From positions 1,984,001 to 2,048,000 of the forward strand of contig CAUWAG010000020.1 of NCBI GenBank assembly GCA_963556695.1: DNA of 64,000 nucleotides, read 5' to 3'. The translations under genes were made by a program, and so were the position numbers. Of this stretch, positions 1-10,575 are shown piece after piece (position 1 is the first letter of the stretch; each line of letters starts with the position of its first letter). Source of the DNA: Anthostomella pinea. Lineage: Eukaryota > Ascomycota > Sordariomycetes > Xylariales > Xylariaceae. The notes below the pieces were generated by a model. That model saw nothing but the letters and a program-made list of their open reading frames with translations, was not told the origin of the DNA and ran no database searches.

Positions 1-262
1 CAACAAGCGTGTTTGGCATGGCTTATGTATTGTAGACCAGAGGAATGCCCAGGGTACGTAGGTGGTCTGGTCACAATGTGTGAATGCTTCAGTCAGGGAC
101 ACTCGAAAGAACCCATATGTAGGTTTATTGACTCTTATGAACATATACGCATAACTTCGACGCCAACCACCCCAACGCCAGCCCTATGTGGATATCGTCG
201 CGATGCACGCCAACGAAAGACCTCAGCCAACCTCATCTGCCAAGCAACCTGCTAGCTGTCTG

Positions 263-1537
263 TCACCTCAACAAAGAATGTCGGATCGGTAGTTCCGAAG
301 CGAAAGAGTCCCGTCCTTGCAGATTGAGCATTCCGAGGTTGACACTCTCGCACATCTTCGTCAGGAACCGCTCAACCAAAGACGCCTCGTCCGTGTTGCC
401 AACTTGCTTCAGCCGATCGGCCGCATCCAGAGCCAGACATATCATCCTCCTCTGCGACCGGGCAGTGAGGTGCATGTCTGCGACGTCGTCCGCGACCTGG
501 TGTTTCAACCGCATGTACTCCACGGCAGCGGAATGGCTTGGCGTAGTCGGGTGGTGGAGCTCAAGATGAGCCAGGTCAAGCTGTAGCTTGAATGGCTGAC
601 CGAGTTCTAGGAAGGAGTCAAATAAGGGCGCACTCGGTTTGGGCCGTTGCCATCCGTTGACCGTCGAGGCCCAAGAAAGGTTCACCCATGACTCCCGAAT
701 GCTGGCAGCCGCCGCCCTACTGTGTGCGGGTGATAGTAATTCGTTTGCCCTAGAAAGCGCCGAATACGAGTTGTCGAGACTAACTTGTGCATCGCTACCC
801 GACTCGCTGGTTTCTTTCATGAGGGCAGCAACGAGCTTGGCGAGAGACGGAGCACTGACTTTGCCGGGCGTCTTCTCAAGCTCCAATGCGCCCATCTGCG
901 CAGCCAGACGTGCTAGCCACACCCATATCACTTCTTGGAGGCCCTCGGCATACATGAAGGGGATGATGCATTTGATCAAGGCACCGTCGGAGAGGAAGTG
1001 GAGGTCGTTCTCTTGCCCCGAGGCCCTTAGCCACTGGATGACATGGAGTCCGGCTCCAGATTGGGCCATGCGTTGCCGGACATGGTGAGGAGATTGGGCG
1101 ACGATGTGGGAGCGGACGGCGGCAAGAAATCCGGCGGCGCGTCGTACATTCATAAGGCCCCTATGGACGGCGGAGTCGAACACGTCAAACGGGTTCTTGG
1201 TATTCGTGAGCGCGGTCGGCTGCGCTACGTCGTGCGAGTGGGAGAAGAGGGGGTTGGAGAGGATCGCACGTAAATGTCGGTCGGTCGGACGGTGGCTGGA
1301 AATGGGAGTATTCGGCAACAGAGCTGTCTTCGAAGTCGTGGTAGAGGGGGTAGAGGGGGTATGCGATGTGGTCTCGACATGCTGCCAAGGGTGCTCCTTG
1401 TCGAGGTTTTTCCTGAAAGAGGTCGTGATGGACTCCAGCAAATGCTGAGACTCCCGTTTACTGAGCGGTAGAGGGTGGTGTATCTGCGGCAGAAACCCCC
1501 GCTTCAGGGAGCTGAGCGGTGGTGTCCGAACAACCAT
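263..1537 (-). CDS. conserved-looking hypothetical protein, 424 aa
   Basis: A single uninterrupted reading frame of 424 codons. I do not recognise a catalytic domain. The N-terminal 90 residues are rich in Ser, Thr, Pro and Arg and look disordered or like a mitochondrial presequence. From about residue 110 the protein becomes predominantly helical, with regularly spaced Leu/Ala/Trp segments (for example HVIQWLRASGQENDLHFLSDG), which suggests an alpha-helical repeat fold. The extreme C-terminus is basic. The opposite strand shows only shorter shadow frames. The coding frame has third-position GC bias and no in-frame intron signal is needed. It lies divergently from DEF1, about 1.8 kb away. A role in mitochondrial function is only a guess from the basic N-terminus. 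Confidence 0.75.
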   Translation of the reverse strand: MVVRTPPLSSLKRGFLPQIHHPLPLSKRESQHLLESITTSFRKNLDKEHPWQHVETTSHTPSTPSTTTSKTALLPNTPISSHRPTDRHLRAILSNPLFSHSHDVAQPTALTNTKNPFDVFDSAVHRGLMNVRRAAGFLAAVRSHIVAQSPHHVRQRMAQSGAGLHVIQWLRASGQENDLHFLSDGALIKCIIPFMYAEGLQEVIWVWLARLAAQMGALELEKTPGKVSAPSLAKLVAALMKETSESGSDAQVSLDNSYSALSRANELLSPAHSRAAAASIRESWVNLSWASTVNGWQRPKPSAPLFDSFLELGQPFKLQLDLAHLELHHPTTPSHSAAVEYMRLKHQVADDVADMHLTARSQRRMICLALDAADRLKQVGNTDEASLVERFLTKMCESVNLGMLNLQGRDSFASELPIRHSLLR

Positions 1538-3361
1538 CTCGACTTCAAGTTGGGACTTGGAGTCGCTGCTGAAGGCTGAGGCAGGTTGCGGGGGTCAGCA
1601 CTGCACGGGGCAGGCTTCGAGAGAGGGAGTGAGCCGATGTTGTTCAATGCTGTTCAGCGAGCGAGTAGGCAGTCGGGAGAGCAACATCAAGGTGCCTGCG
1701 GTGGATCACGGGTTAAGTTGCATTCGGTTGTTGGCGAGGCAGTGAGCTTGGAGCCGTGAGTCGTGAGCTCCAGCTGTGAGACGGAACCCGCCCGACGTTT
1801 GACTGCCCGCATCATACGTTCGCCGTTGGCCCGTTCTCCAGAGTCTCCACCATCACGCGACCTGGGACGGCCTGGGGCTAGTCGTTGCATCACGTGATCC
1901 CCGACACTGGGAACATGGGAACGATTCGTGTGGAATCATCCGTGCCCGTAATAATAACTTCCCCAGAAAAAGGATGCAGGTCATACGGTCGTACCTGCCT
2001 GCAGTCCGGTGGCATGCGAGGCCTGCATGGCATTCTTGATATTCCAAGCAGATACAGGGGCTGTCGCTGCACAGGAGCTCCCTCGAGAGACCAGAATTCA
2101 TATGCCTCTTCTCCTGCCTCCTGTGTGTTGACTACAGCCGCTAAACACCATTCTGAGCAGGAACGAATCTGACATCTCAAACTGTCATGATGAAGAAGCA
2201 GGGCGCGGAACATGGCACAGGTTCAGTTGGAGTTTGGAGGGCTGGAGGTCTCTGGAGAGTCGAGAATGAGGCAGCTGGAGGTCTTGTCCAGGTGTCCCAA
2301 GCTTACCATTGGCTGATTCCTGAGGTGTTCCCTTGGCAGCCCCTTAGCTCAGCCCCTTGGCCCCTCTGTAGGGCTCGCTGCAGTGCCCGCTTATCCAACT
2401 GCCATTGGCTGCTGGGCTCAGGATGTAACGAATATCCCTAGAATAAGTTAGGTACTTATCCATCTTCAACATGAACGTTATCAGATCAAGTGGCGCACTG
2501 TTTGCTCTCGCCTCAGCAAGTAACAAACAAATGTTTTAAATTGGATGAGAGGAAGGGACCTAGAACGAATCTAAGGTGCTGGACACGGTAAACAGGCAAG
2601 TACCGGTCTACAATAATTGATGGAATGAAGACACTGGTTGGGGCCTCGACACCAGATGTGAGGATGCACGTGCATAGATACCTTGGGAACTTAAATATTT
2701 AATCGCTTGGTGATTGGTTGCCCCCAGGATAGCTAGGGGTCGGTGGAAATTCAGATAATACAAGGCCGAAAAAGCCTAAAGGTCCAGTATCCACCCGACC
2801 CATTCCCAAATCTCGTGCCTGAGGTGTATCGCATGCAGCACAGCACAGCACAGCACAGCCAGCCCAGCAGCCATAGCTCTCTGCCTGTGTTGTTTCCCAT
2901 CCAACTTACACGCCGCCCACGACTACACAATAATAATACGACGCAGATACGCACAGCGTTGGAGCTGTCCATTGTGTGAGTCTCCCAAACAAGCGAACAA
3001 TGGCACAATTGGCACCCGCCGTCGCGCTTTTGACACGTCCGTAAACGACAACGGCGTTGGTCTGTCTGGCTCTGGCTGTCAGCCTCATCATTCTCTGCTG
3101 CCGTTGCTGCTGCTGCTGCACAACATTCCCAAAAAACCTAGTCGCACTCCATCGACTGACCTGACTCTTCTTTTCCTTCAACCGACTCATTGAACTGACC
3201 ACCTCTGTTTTCAGTCACCCACCGTCCACTCCACACATTCAATACAAATCAATCCTCTCGACGTCCGCTTGCCGTTGCCGGCTTGAGCACTCCCGTCGAC
3301 GAAGCCCCTTCTTCGAAGGGATCCATCCATACCTACATCTTACGACCACATCATCTCCGAA
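1538..3361. other. intergenic region upstream of DEF1
   Basis: About 1.8 kb between two divergent genes, so it should carry both promoters. I see no credible gene. It contains a short CAGCA pentanucleotide run near 2836-2862 and pyrimidine-rich, CA-rich sequence from about 3120 to 3360, typical of a fungal 5' untranslated leader before the DEF1 start codon. There is no clear TATA box. Confidence 0.5.
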
Positions 3362-6300
3362 ATGGCTGAAGTCCAGGCTAGATCCCAGACGGCGGCATCC
3401 GCGCGCGGTAGAGGTGGTGGCCGAGGCGGCAGAGGTGGCTTCGCCGCCCGTGGTGGTGCTAACAGACGAGCCAACGGCGACAAGTCCACAGCTGCAGACG
3501 CCCCCGCTGCCTCCGACGACGACGACGGCGACGTCGGCCAGCTGCGCAAGCAGTTCGGCGACAAGCTAGATCTCATCAAGGAACTCTTCCCGGACTGGTC
3601 TGATGCCGACATTCTCTACGCCCTCAAGGAAACCGATGGTGACGTTGAAGTCGCTGCTACGCGCATCGCTGATGGTACGCCCCAATGTTTTCGCTTCGTT
3701 ATCACCTTGACTTTCATCACTGCGCCTCAACGCACGATGCCCTCTATTTGATGATGCTAACACGAACTGCTGGCAGGCACAATCTCTCAATGGGGCGAGG
3801 TATCGAAGCCCAAGAAAACCACTGCCCGTCCTAAGGCGAAAGACTCGGCTCCCTCCACTGGCCTCACTGAATCGTCCGGTAACAGCAGACCCGTGCGTGG
3901 AGGTCGTGTAGAAGGTGCTCGGGGTGGCCGTGGTCGCGGCAGTGAGAGGGCTCGTGGAGCGGGCAGAGGCCGGGCGACCTCCCTGACCCCGACGAATGGC
4001 CATCAATCCAAGCAGCAGCCGCTTTCTGTCCCTACTGATGAGTCCACTGGCTGGGGCACTACGAACGCAACCGAGGAGACCGGCGCGAACGACTGGAGCA
4101 ATTCTGCTTGGGCTGCCGACTCGACTACTGAAACTGCCACTACTCCCACCCCCGCTGCTGCCACTACTGAAGGCTCTGCCAAATCTACCGTCATTCCTCA
4201 AGGCACTGGCAAGACTTGGGCCAGCATGCTCAGGCAGTCCACCGCTCCGAAAGTAGCACCGAAGCCCCAAGAAGCACCCGCCCCGATGCCTTCCGAAGCT
4301 CTGGAACCCCTCCCGCCTGCTGAGCCTGTTGCGCCTGAACTTGACGTGCCAGTTGAGGAGACAGCTGAGGAACCCGTCGAGTTGCCGGCCGCCGTCGAGA
4401 CCCCGAAGGTAGTCGAGCCCGACACTACCATACCCCCGTCCGAAGACGACTTGACCAAGTTGAACCTTGAACAGCTTCCCGACGAGTCCAACCCTCCCGC
4501 AACTGCCACCGCAGCCAGCACTGCTGCCGATTCGTGGGACCCTCGCCAACAACAGCAGCAAAGCGCTACAGCCACACCGTTGTCAGCTGCACAGGCTCAA
4601 CACCAGACTTCCCGCCCCACTACCAGCGGCTACGCGGCGACCGCTTTGAAAGCCACTGATCGCCCGGCTACTCGAATGCCTAGTTACCAGCGACGCTTGC
4701 TGGAGCAAGAGGAAGCTGTACGGATGCCCGGAAACCGGGAGGTGGATCGTGCTGCCGTACAATTCGGCGCTTTCAGCCTCAACGGTACCGAGGACGACAT
4801 TGACGGTGATCGCGAAGACCCAGAGACACGAACTCAACCTCCCCCAGAGTCGCCAGTTGCAGTTCCCCGTGCCTCTCTTCCGCCCGTGTCACAGCCTGCG
4901 CATCCTGCACAGGTTTCTGATGCATTCTCCGCTCAGAAGCCAAACACTTCGTTGTCTCAGGCGCCTGGCACAGCTGGTACAATCCCCTCTCACTTTTACC
5001 AGGTTGACAACCCGACTAATGGTGTCCTAGCAACAGCTGTAGCACCTCCCACGGGTCCCGCCGCCGCGACTGTTCAGCGTATGTCGCAATACCCCCAGAT
5101 TAATCACCCTACTGACCGTTTTGTAGCGCCCCAAGCGCCCCAGCAATACGGACGGTTCCCTCAGGCGAGCACACAGGAGCCTGCCGGTTTCCCGCAGAAA
5201 TCTTACGACAGTTTCGGCCAGCAGACCGCAACAACCTCGGCCGGAAGCTTTGACAACTTCACCGCTCCTACCACCCAGCCATCTGGTCCTCAAAGCAGCA
5301 GCGCATTCAGCTCTGCCCCTAACGAATACTCGACTTACTCTGCGTATAACAACCCACAGAGTCGCAACGCCTATGACAACTACTACGGACAGCAATACGG
5401 CCAGCAGCAAGCTGGACAGGGTCACCACGATACACCGAACGCCCACAACCGTGGGTTTGGTGGCTACAATGCCTCTCAGAATGAGAACCTCAGCCAGTAT
5501 CCGCAGAGCGGTGCCCAGCCGTCTCGATACCAAGCTGTCCCCTCTGCTGATGCCCACAACAGCGGACACAACACGCCAAACCCCGTCGGCCAGGCCCAGC
5601 CGCAAAGCTCTGCGCAAACCAACCAGTCCCAATCCAATCTCCACCAGCAGCAGCCGCCTGCTAACGCATACCCCTATGGTCATCCATACTACTCGAGCCC
5701 CTACTATTCTCAATACATGAACTACAGCGGAGGATATGGGCAGGGTGGATACGGCGGCGGCGGCGGCGGTGGCGGCGGCCCTTACGGTAAGGGGGGCGGC
5801 TATGTGCAGCCCCAATATGGCATGACACCTCAAGGTCCTTTTGACCACGGTTCCTCCCCAGCTGCCGGCGGCTTCGGACAGTCGTCTGTAGGCGGACGCG
5901 ACAGTGGGCTAGGTTCCAGCGTTGACAACTACGGCCGCGCTGGATCTTCTCACTCCGGGGCTCCGGCTGGCCTCGGGGGCAGCAGCGGATTTGGAGGCAT
6001 GCATGACACCTTTGCACGTGGCTCGGCTTACCCATCACAGGGTGGTCAGTCCTACAATGGTCCGAATGCGCCGGGATCCAACACGGCTGCTGGAGCTGAC
6101 GATTTGAAGCCATATGGTGAGCCGAAGACTGCTGGCGGACCTAGCCCGTCTCTCGCTGCTGCGGCACGCCCGGGCTCCACTGCCAATGCTACACCGGCTG
6201 GATCTGGCCTTCCACCTCCCCAGTCGCAGCAAGGCATGGGTGGCTACGGAGGTTACCCTAGTCATCTCAGTCACGGTCTGCACGGCAACCAGACGGGAGG

Positions 6301-6457
6301 CAGCGGATATGGCCTAGGTGGTTCCGGCGGCCAAGGCCAAGGCTATGGCAACACCCCGTACGGTGGTGGTTATGGCGGCAACCAGAGCTTCGGCGGAAAC
6401 CACTATGGTGGCCGGCAAGGTCAGCAAGGTGGAGGATGGGGCAATAACTACCACTAG
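3362..6457 (+). CDS. DEF1: RNA polymerase II degradation factor DEF1
   Basis: Two exons, 3362-3674 and 3777-6457, give a 997-aa protein. The intron 3675-3776 has a GTACGC donor, a GCTAAC branch site and a GCAG acceptor, and it restores frame at a Gly codon. The N-terminus is an RGG-rich basic tail, then an acidic patch, then a CUE ubiquitin-binding domain at about residues 65-105 (LIKELFPDWSDADILYAL). The rest is low-complexity: Thr/Pro/Ala-rich, then Gln/Asn/Gly/Tyr-rich with a poly-Gly tract near 5755-5780. This order (RGG, CUE, long Q/N-rich tail) is the known architecture of fungal Def1, which binds stalled RNA polymerase II and recruits the elongin-cullin ligase for Rpb1 ubiquitination after DNA damage. 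In yeast, cleavage within the Q-rich tail frees the N-terminal part to enter the nucleus. The TAG stop at 6455-6457 is followed by an in-frame open extension, listed separately. Confidence 0.92.
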
Positions 6458-6715
6458 GGGAGGTCGCGTTCGTTGTCGTCTGCTGAGCGCAGAAGTAAGC
6501 GCAACGGGACGCCGGCAGCCCCCATACGAACAAACGACATGCTTGATGATTTTGAGGATGAGTCTGAGGATGAATCCGCCTTCTTCTTCTGGCAGCGTCA
6601 GACAAAGGACATGCTTCATGACAAAGCTGAGGATGAATTTGTGGATGAAGCCGCCTTCTTCTGGCAGTTTCAGCAGGTCGAGGACGAAATCATGCGACAG
6701 CATCATCGTAGTTGA
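6458..6715 (+). other. in-frame open extension after the DEF1 stop codon
   Basis: Directly after the DEF1 TAG the same reading frame stays open for 85 codons to a second stop. The first 27 codons are basic (Arg/Lys/Ser). They are followed by two diverged copies of a 24-codon acidic-aromatic unit: DMLDDFEDESEDESAFFFWQ and DMLHDKAEDEFVDEAAFFWQ. The two copies keep the frame. The first ATG is at 6538. It may be a 3' UTR that happens to be open, a readthrough extension, or an ancestral C-terminus cut off by a new stop. No splice pair that would bypass the stop was obvious. Confidence 0.45.
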
Positions 6716-8637
6716 TACTTGCGGCAGGGCATAGGATGGGCAAAAGTTCTTGCTACTAACTACTCTGGGTGGGGCATCACGTGTACTATTGTTTTCCTCA
6801 GGAATAGCATCGGGCAGAAAAGCTATTTTTAAGCTCAACTATTGCAACTGATACCACGGCGTGTAGAGTGAACAGGATGCATGAGTTATCAGATCGTGCG
6901 AACTGAGCCACCACTGTTCTGGGTAGGTTCGTTAGAGGTCTCTGTTCGGCACTTCGATCCATGTCCAGAACCGAGTGTACCTACTGCCGGTCCTTGAGTG
7001 TTCCTCCGCCTCCTTATCTTGCTTGGAGGAAGTTTCTTCAAGGTCTTACGAGATTCTGATTGATTAACCTAGGGTAGACACCGTTGCATTACGTGTTCGT
7101 TCGGCAAGAGGTTGCTGATCGAATGCTCTATGAAGCAGTTATGTGTTGACGGCTCATTCTGGCGTGTACGTCGACGATTTGAACTGCCACTTGTCTGTGC
7201 ATAGGTATATTGTTTGCCCCGCTGAGTTCCTCGCTAGGAAGCATATTGCTTGTGTTCTGTTTTGTTCGTGGTATGGTACATTTGATTGGCCCTCTCTGTC
7301 TTGTCTGCCCCGAGCCTTCTAAGCTGTGGTGTGGCTTCATTTGTGTGTTATCTTTTACTGTTTGAGGATGGTTCGTGCCACCATATGGTAGGCAATGTGG
7401 TTGTGGTTGTATTCCTCGTCTGCAGAGTACAGGTAGCCACAGACGGTTGTCTGACATTGAACTACACATGTACGAACGAGTAGATGCTCATGAGTTAGCT
7501 GCGAGTAGCAAGGGCTGTTGCTTGCGAGGCAGGACACTCTGTTTACACGAGAAGCAACGAGGATTGGGGAACTAGGTGAGGAGATTGCGGGCCCGCCTGT
7601 TATGGCAGAACTGGGGGTTGATTCTCTTAAGGTAATATGGCGCCATTCGTGTTTTATTTGTTCGTGGAGATCCGGAGACCGAAGTATGGGAATCGTTGCG
7701 GTTTTTGGATGGCCGTGTTTGAACGACAGGTTCTGATTCTGGTAGCCGAGTAGTAGGGTATCGGAAACCTGACGCCCGTGAATGCTGTACTGGTTATCAT
7801 GAGTTTTCCGCGACGCCGATTCTCTCGACAGAGTAGGAGTGGGAAGGCTATGGGACCTATGTATCTTATTCTCTGCGGCCGGGCTCGACGTTGACAGCTG
7901 TCTGTCTAAATAGGGGGCAGCTACGCGTTGGAGATTAACGCAAAGATTACCGACCTTGCTGATGCGGTTCGGTAGATGGTGGAAGGCCGGATACGTCTTG
8001 TGCCGTTTCTGGAAATTGGGGTATGGTTGAACCAGATTATGGAAGAAAAGTACATTTCGATCCCTGAAATAATGAATTTTGTGTCGGTTTCGACAGTGAG
8101 CCTTGCCAGGTACCTGTATACAAGGACTCGCACTCCCCCGTGCAAGAATACTTCAGGTTTCTTCTCGTTGAATGTTTCACAGAAAGTCGGAGTATCTTAT
8201 CGTTTCCAAAGATACGACGTCAATGCCCCTGTCAATGACCGGCCCACGGTTCATTATTTCAGGGTCGACCTGCATTTAGATCGTGGTATCTGCTCACTCA
8301 GATTCTGTTTTCCGATACGTGTAGATGTACTTATATCAAGTGCCATCATCTATGCAATACATATCGATTGAGTATCCTTCAAGCTATACAAGTCTGAAGG
8401 TGCAGGGGCACTCCGGTCCTTTATAGGCCTGGTTGCTTTCATGTTACGTCACGATAGATGTCTGGTGGTGGGACATACGAGGTGCAGGAGTCCGAATCAA
8501 CTCCCGATGCAGTAGCATGTCACTTTCTCAGTGGTAGGATAACTCAAAATCAGGTCGTGGGGAGGGAGAACGAGAGGGATAAGGGGCACAAGAGCAGAGT
8601 GGAGTAAGCTAGGTATGAGGCAGGAAAACCTACGAGC
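6716..8637. other. intergenic sequence, no gene seen
   Basis: Nearly 2 kb without a supportable gene. The frames are short, start at random ATGs and lack domain-like composition. The first few hundred bases probably hold the DEF1 3' untranslated region. I see no repeats or RNA genes here. Confidence 0.5.
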
Positions 8638-8785
8638 AAAAAAAAAGAGTGCAACACAAAGAATCAGCCCTGCCTCAGGGTCGAACTAAAGACCTTCTCG
8701 CCTGAGTTTCCTCACAACCTATCGGATGCCAGCATGAACCTCATCTTCGTGTAGCACACCCCTTAGACCAACTAGGATCTCGATT
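8638..8785 (-). other. tRNA-like Pol III unit (tRNA relic or SINE head)
   Basis: Read on the minus strand, 8780-8769 matches an A-box-like element (GATCCTAGTTGG). A B-box-like element (AGTTCGACCCT) lies at 8687-8677, and a run of nine T follows at 8646-8638, which would act as a Pol III terminator. The D-arm can pair (TCCT with AGGG), and the T-arm can pair with wobbles. The acceptor and anticodon stems do not form, and the A-to-B spacing is longer than in a plain tRNA. I infer a tRNA-derived relic or short SINE rather than a working tRNA. Confidence 0.35.
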
Positions 8786-9232
8786 ATTAGTTGAAGAAGC
8801 TCTCAACTTGCAATATCGATAGCAGTTGACCGTCAGGCAGCCACTTTGGGACCCAACCTCCCCCTTTGTAACCTGCAAGTGCCTCAGACACACTCTCTCA
8901 GCCTCACTCTAGGGGCACGTTTGCTTTACCACCACTTATTTGGTGTGCAAGGCACTCCCGAGCTACGTTTGTGCTGCCCCTTCTCTGCCACGATACTTCG
9001 ACGTACTTGCTATATACAACACCATCGGAAGCCAGCTTTCCCCCTCTTCCAGCACCAGCACCCCCAACCACCCGCGCCCGCATTAGGCCATAGTCCCCGC
9101 GACCATCTTCTCAACCTGCACCGCTGCCAGGTGCTCGACTGTGTCTGGTTGCTGCCAGCTTTACCCCGTGCGGCCACCCATTGACGTTCCCAAGTCCACA
9201 CTCTCGATCCCTATCATCCCGGCACGCCCAAG

Positions 9233-9300
9233 CCAGCACTCCCTATCCGGAACTCCCTATCCAGCACTCTATATCCAGCACTCCCAACCCAGCACTGGCA
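9233..9300. repeat. 14-bp minisatellite, about five units
   Basis: Direct tandem copies of a 14-bp unit (consensus CCAGCACTCCCTAT), in order with zero, three, two and three differences, then a partial fifth copy. It lies in noncoding sequence. Confidence 0.8.
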
Positions 9301-9842
9301 CCACCAATAATCACATCCCGGCACGTTCATACCAGCACGAAGATATTGATGCTCATCCTGACGCTGGCCCAGATAGTACAGATAGGATATCACATCAACT
9401 GCATGATAATGCATAAAATTGTTTGTTTCTCGAGTATCGGTTTCCAGTCACAGCTGCACCATAAAGCTCGACACATACCAGAATACACAATGTACTAGGA
9501 ATGAACTGATGTCAATGGGAAGATACAGCGTTAAATTTCGGCTCCAGGCTGGTTTTCCGACGCAAGTGAGCCTAGCCAGCCCTCAGCTGTACGTAGGTCT
9601 GGCCTGGGAGTATCGTGCTTCATAATGTGATATATCGCGCCAGCAGCTGGTAGTCTCCTGTTGTACGATGTATTACCGGGGCTGCTCAGGGGTGCTTACC
9701 TAGTCACTGCTTACAACTTGATCGACATTATGAACGCGTGGAGTTAGACTGGGCTGAAGGCCTACCAGTACCCTTCCCAGTTGGGAGGAACAAGCTTGTC
9801 CACCGATCTGCGCTGCTCATGGTCGTAGGGATGGAGTCTGAG

Positions 9843-10115
9843 AAACACAATACAACACATGTATTGTGTTGTATTGTGTTGTATTGTATCTTTCAGGCTT
9901 ACACATGTGTTCCTTAGTAATGACTTAGTTAAAGGTACCTGGTAGTACTACAGACCACCAGAAATTCGGCTTGGAAATTGTCCGTGGCCGGGAAAATAGC
10001 CGGAATTACCTCAACCGGGGCTCGGAAGCGGTCCGGAAGTTTTTCCGGCTAAAAACACAAACACAGATGCAACACGTGTTATATAAGGTGTTTGTATTGT
10101 ATTGTGTTTTTCAGT
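9843..10115. repeat. hairpin-bounded, MITE-like repeat
   Basis: The left end, 9843-9891, alternates AACACAATACAACACA with its reverse complement TGTATTGTGTTGTATTGTGTT, forming a strong hairpin. About 170 bp further on, 10056-10115 has AACACAAACACAGATG then TTTGTATTGTATTGTGTTTT, which is the inverted form of the left end. The whole unit is about 270 bp, noncoding and AT-rich. This is compatible with a miniature inverted-repeat element; I did not find a clear target-site duplication. Confidence 0.4.
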
Positions 10116-10575
10116 ATCACACGGTGTTTTTTCACCCCCACATGGTCACCTCAGGCAGCGTTGACGTTGAAAAGGGGGTGGGGGTGGCGTGACATAAGCG
10201 ATTGGCTGTAGCTGGGTGTGGCTGAGTTGATTGCTAAATTTAGCCACACAACGTGGGCCCGTGTGGCGTAAGACCGAACCGCCGCACAGGTCTGGTATCA
10301 CATGCAGTAACCTTCAATTCAGGCCGTTGGGTGTGACCGTTCCATGTCTTTCATTCCTCGGCGCTCTCCATGACACACTTGTAACTCACCGTTGACCTAA
10401 CCTACCTAGTCAAGCGACCATACTCATCTCCTTGCTTGATTCTTTAAGAGACTGCCTAGGATCACCCTACGCTATCAAACGACTGCTTCCGGCTGAGTAC
10501 GCTTACCGTCGCTACGTGGGGTGTATCTCTTCACCGCCAACAATCCGACAGCGCTGCTCACGGAGATCCTTCGCA

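Noticed and set aside
3566..4561. 331-codon minus-strand frame opposite DEF1
   Set aside because: Shadow of the GC-biased DEF1 coding sequence; Ser/Gly-rich nonsense composition, no domain.
5027..5848. 273-codon minus-strand frame opposite the DEF1 Q-rich tail
   Set aside because: Val/Leu/Arg-rich mirror of Gln/Asn/Tyr codons; its hydrophobic stretches mimic membrane helices but are an artefact.
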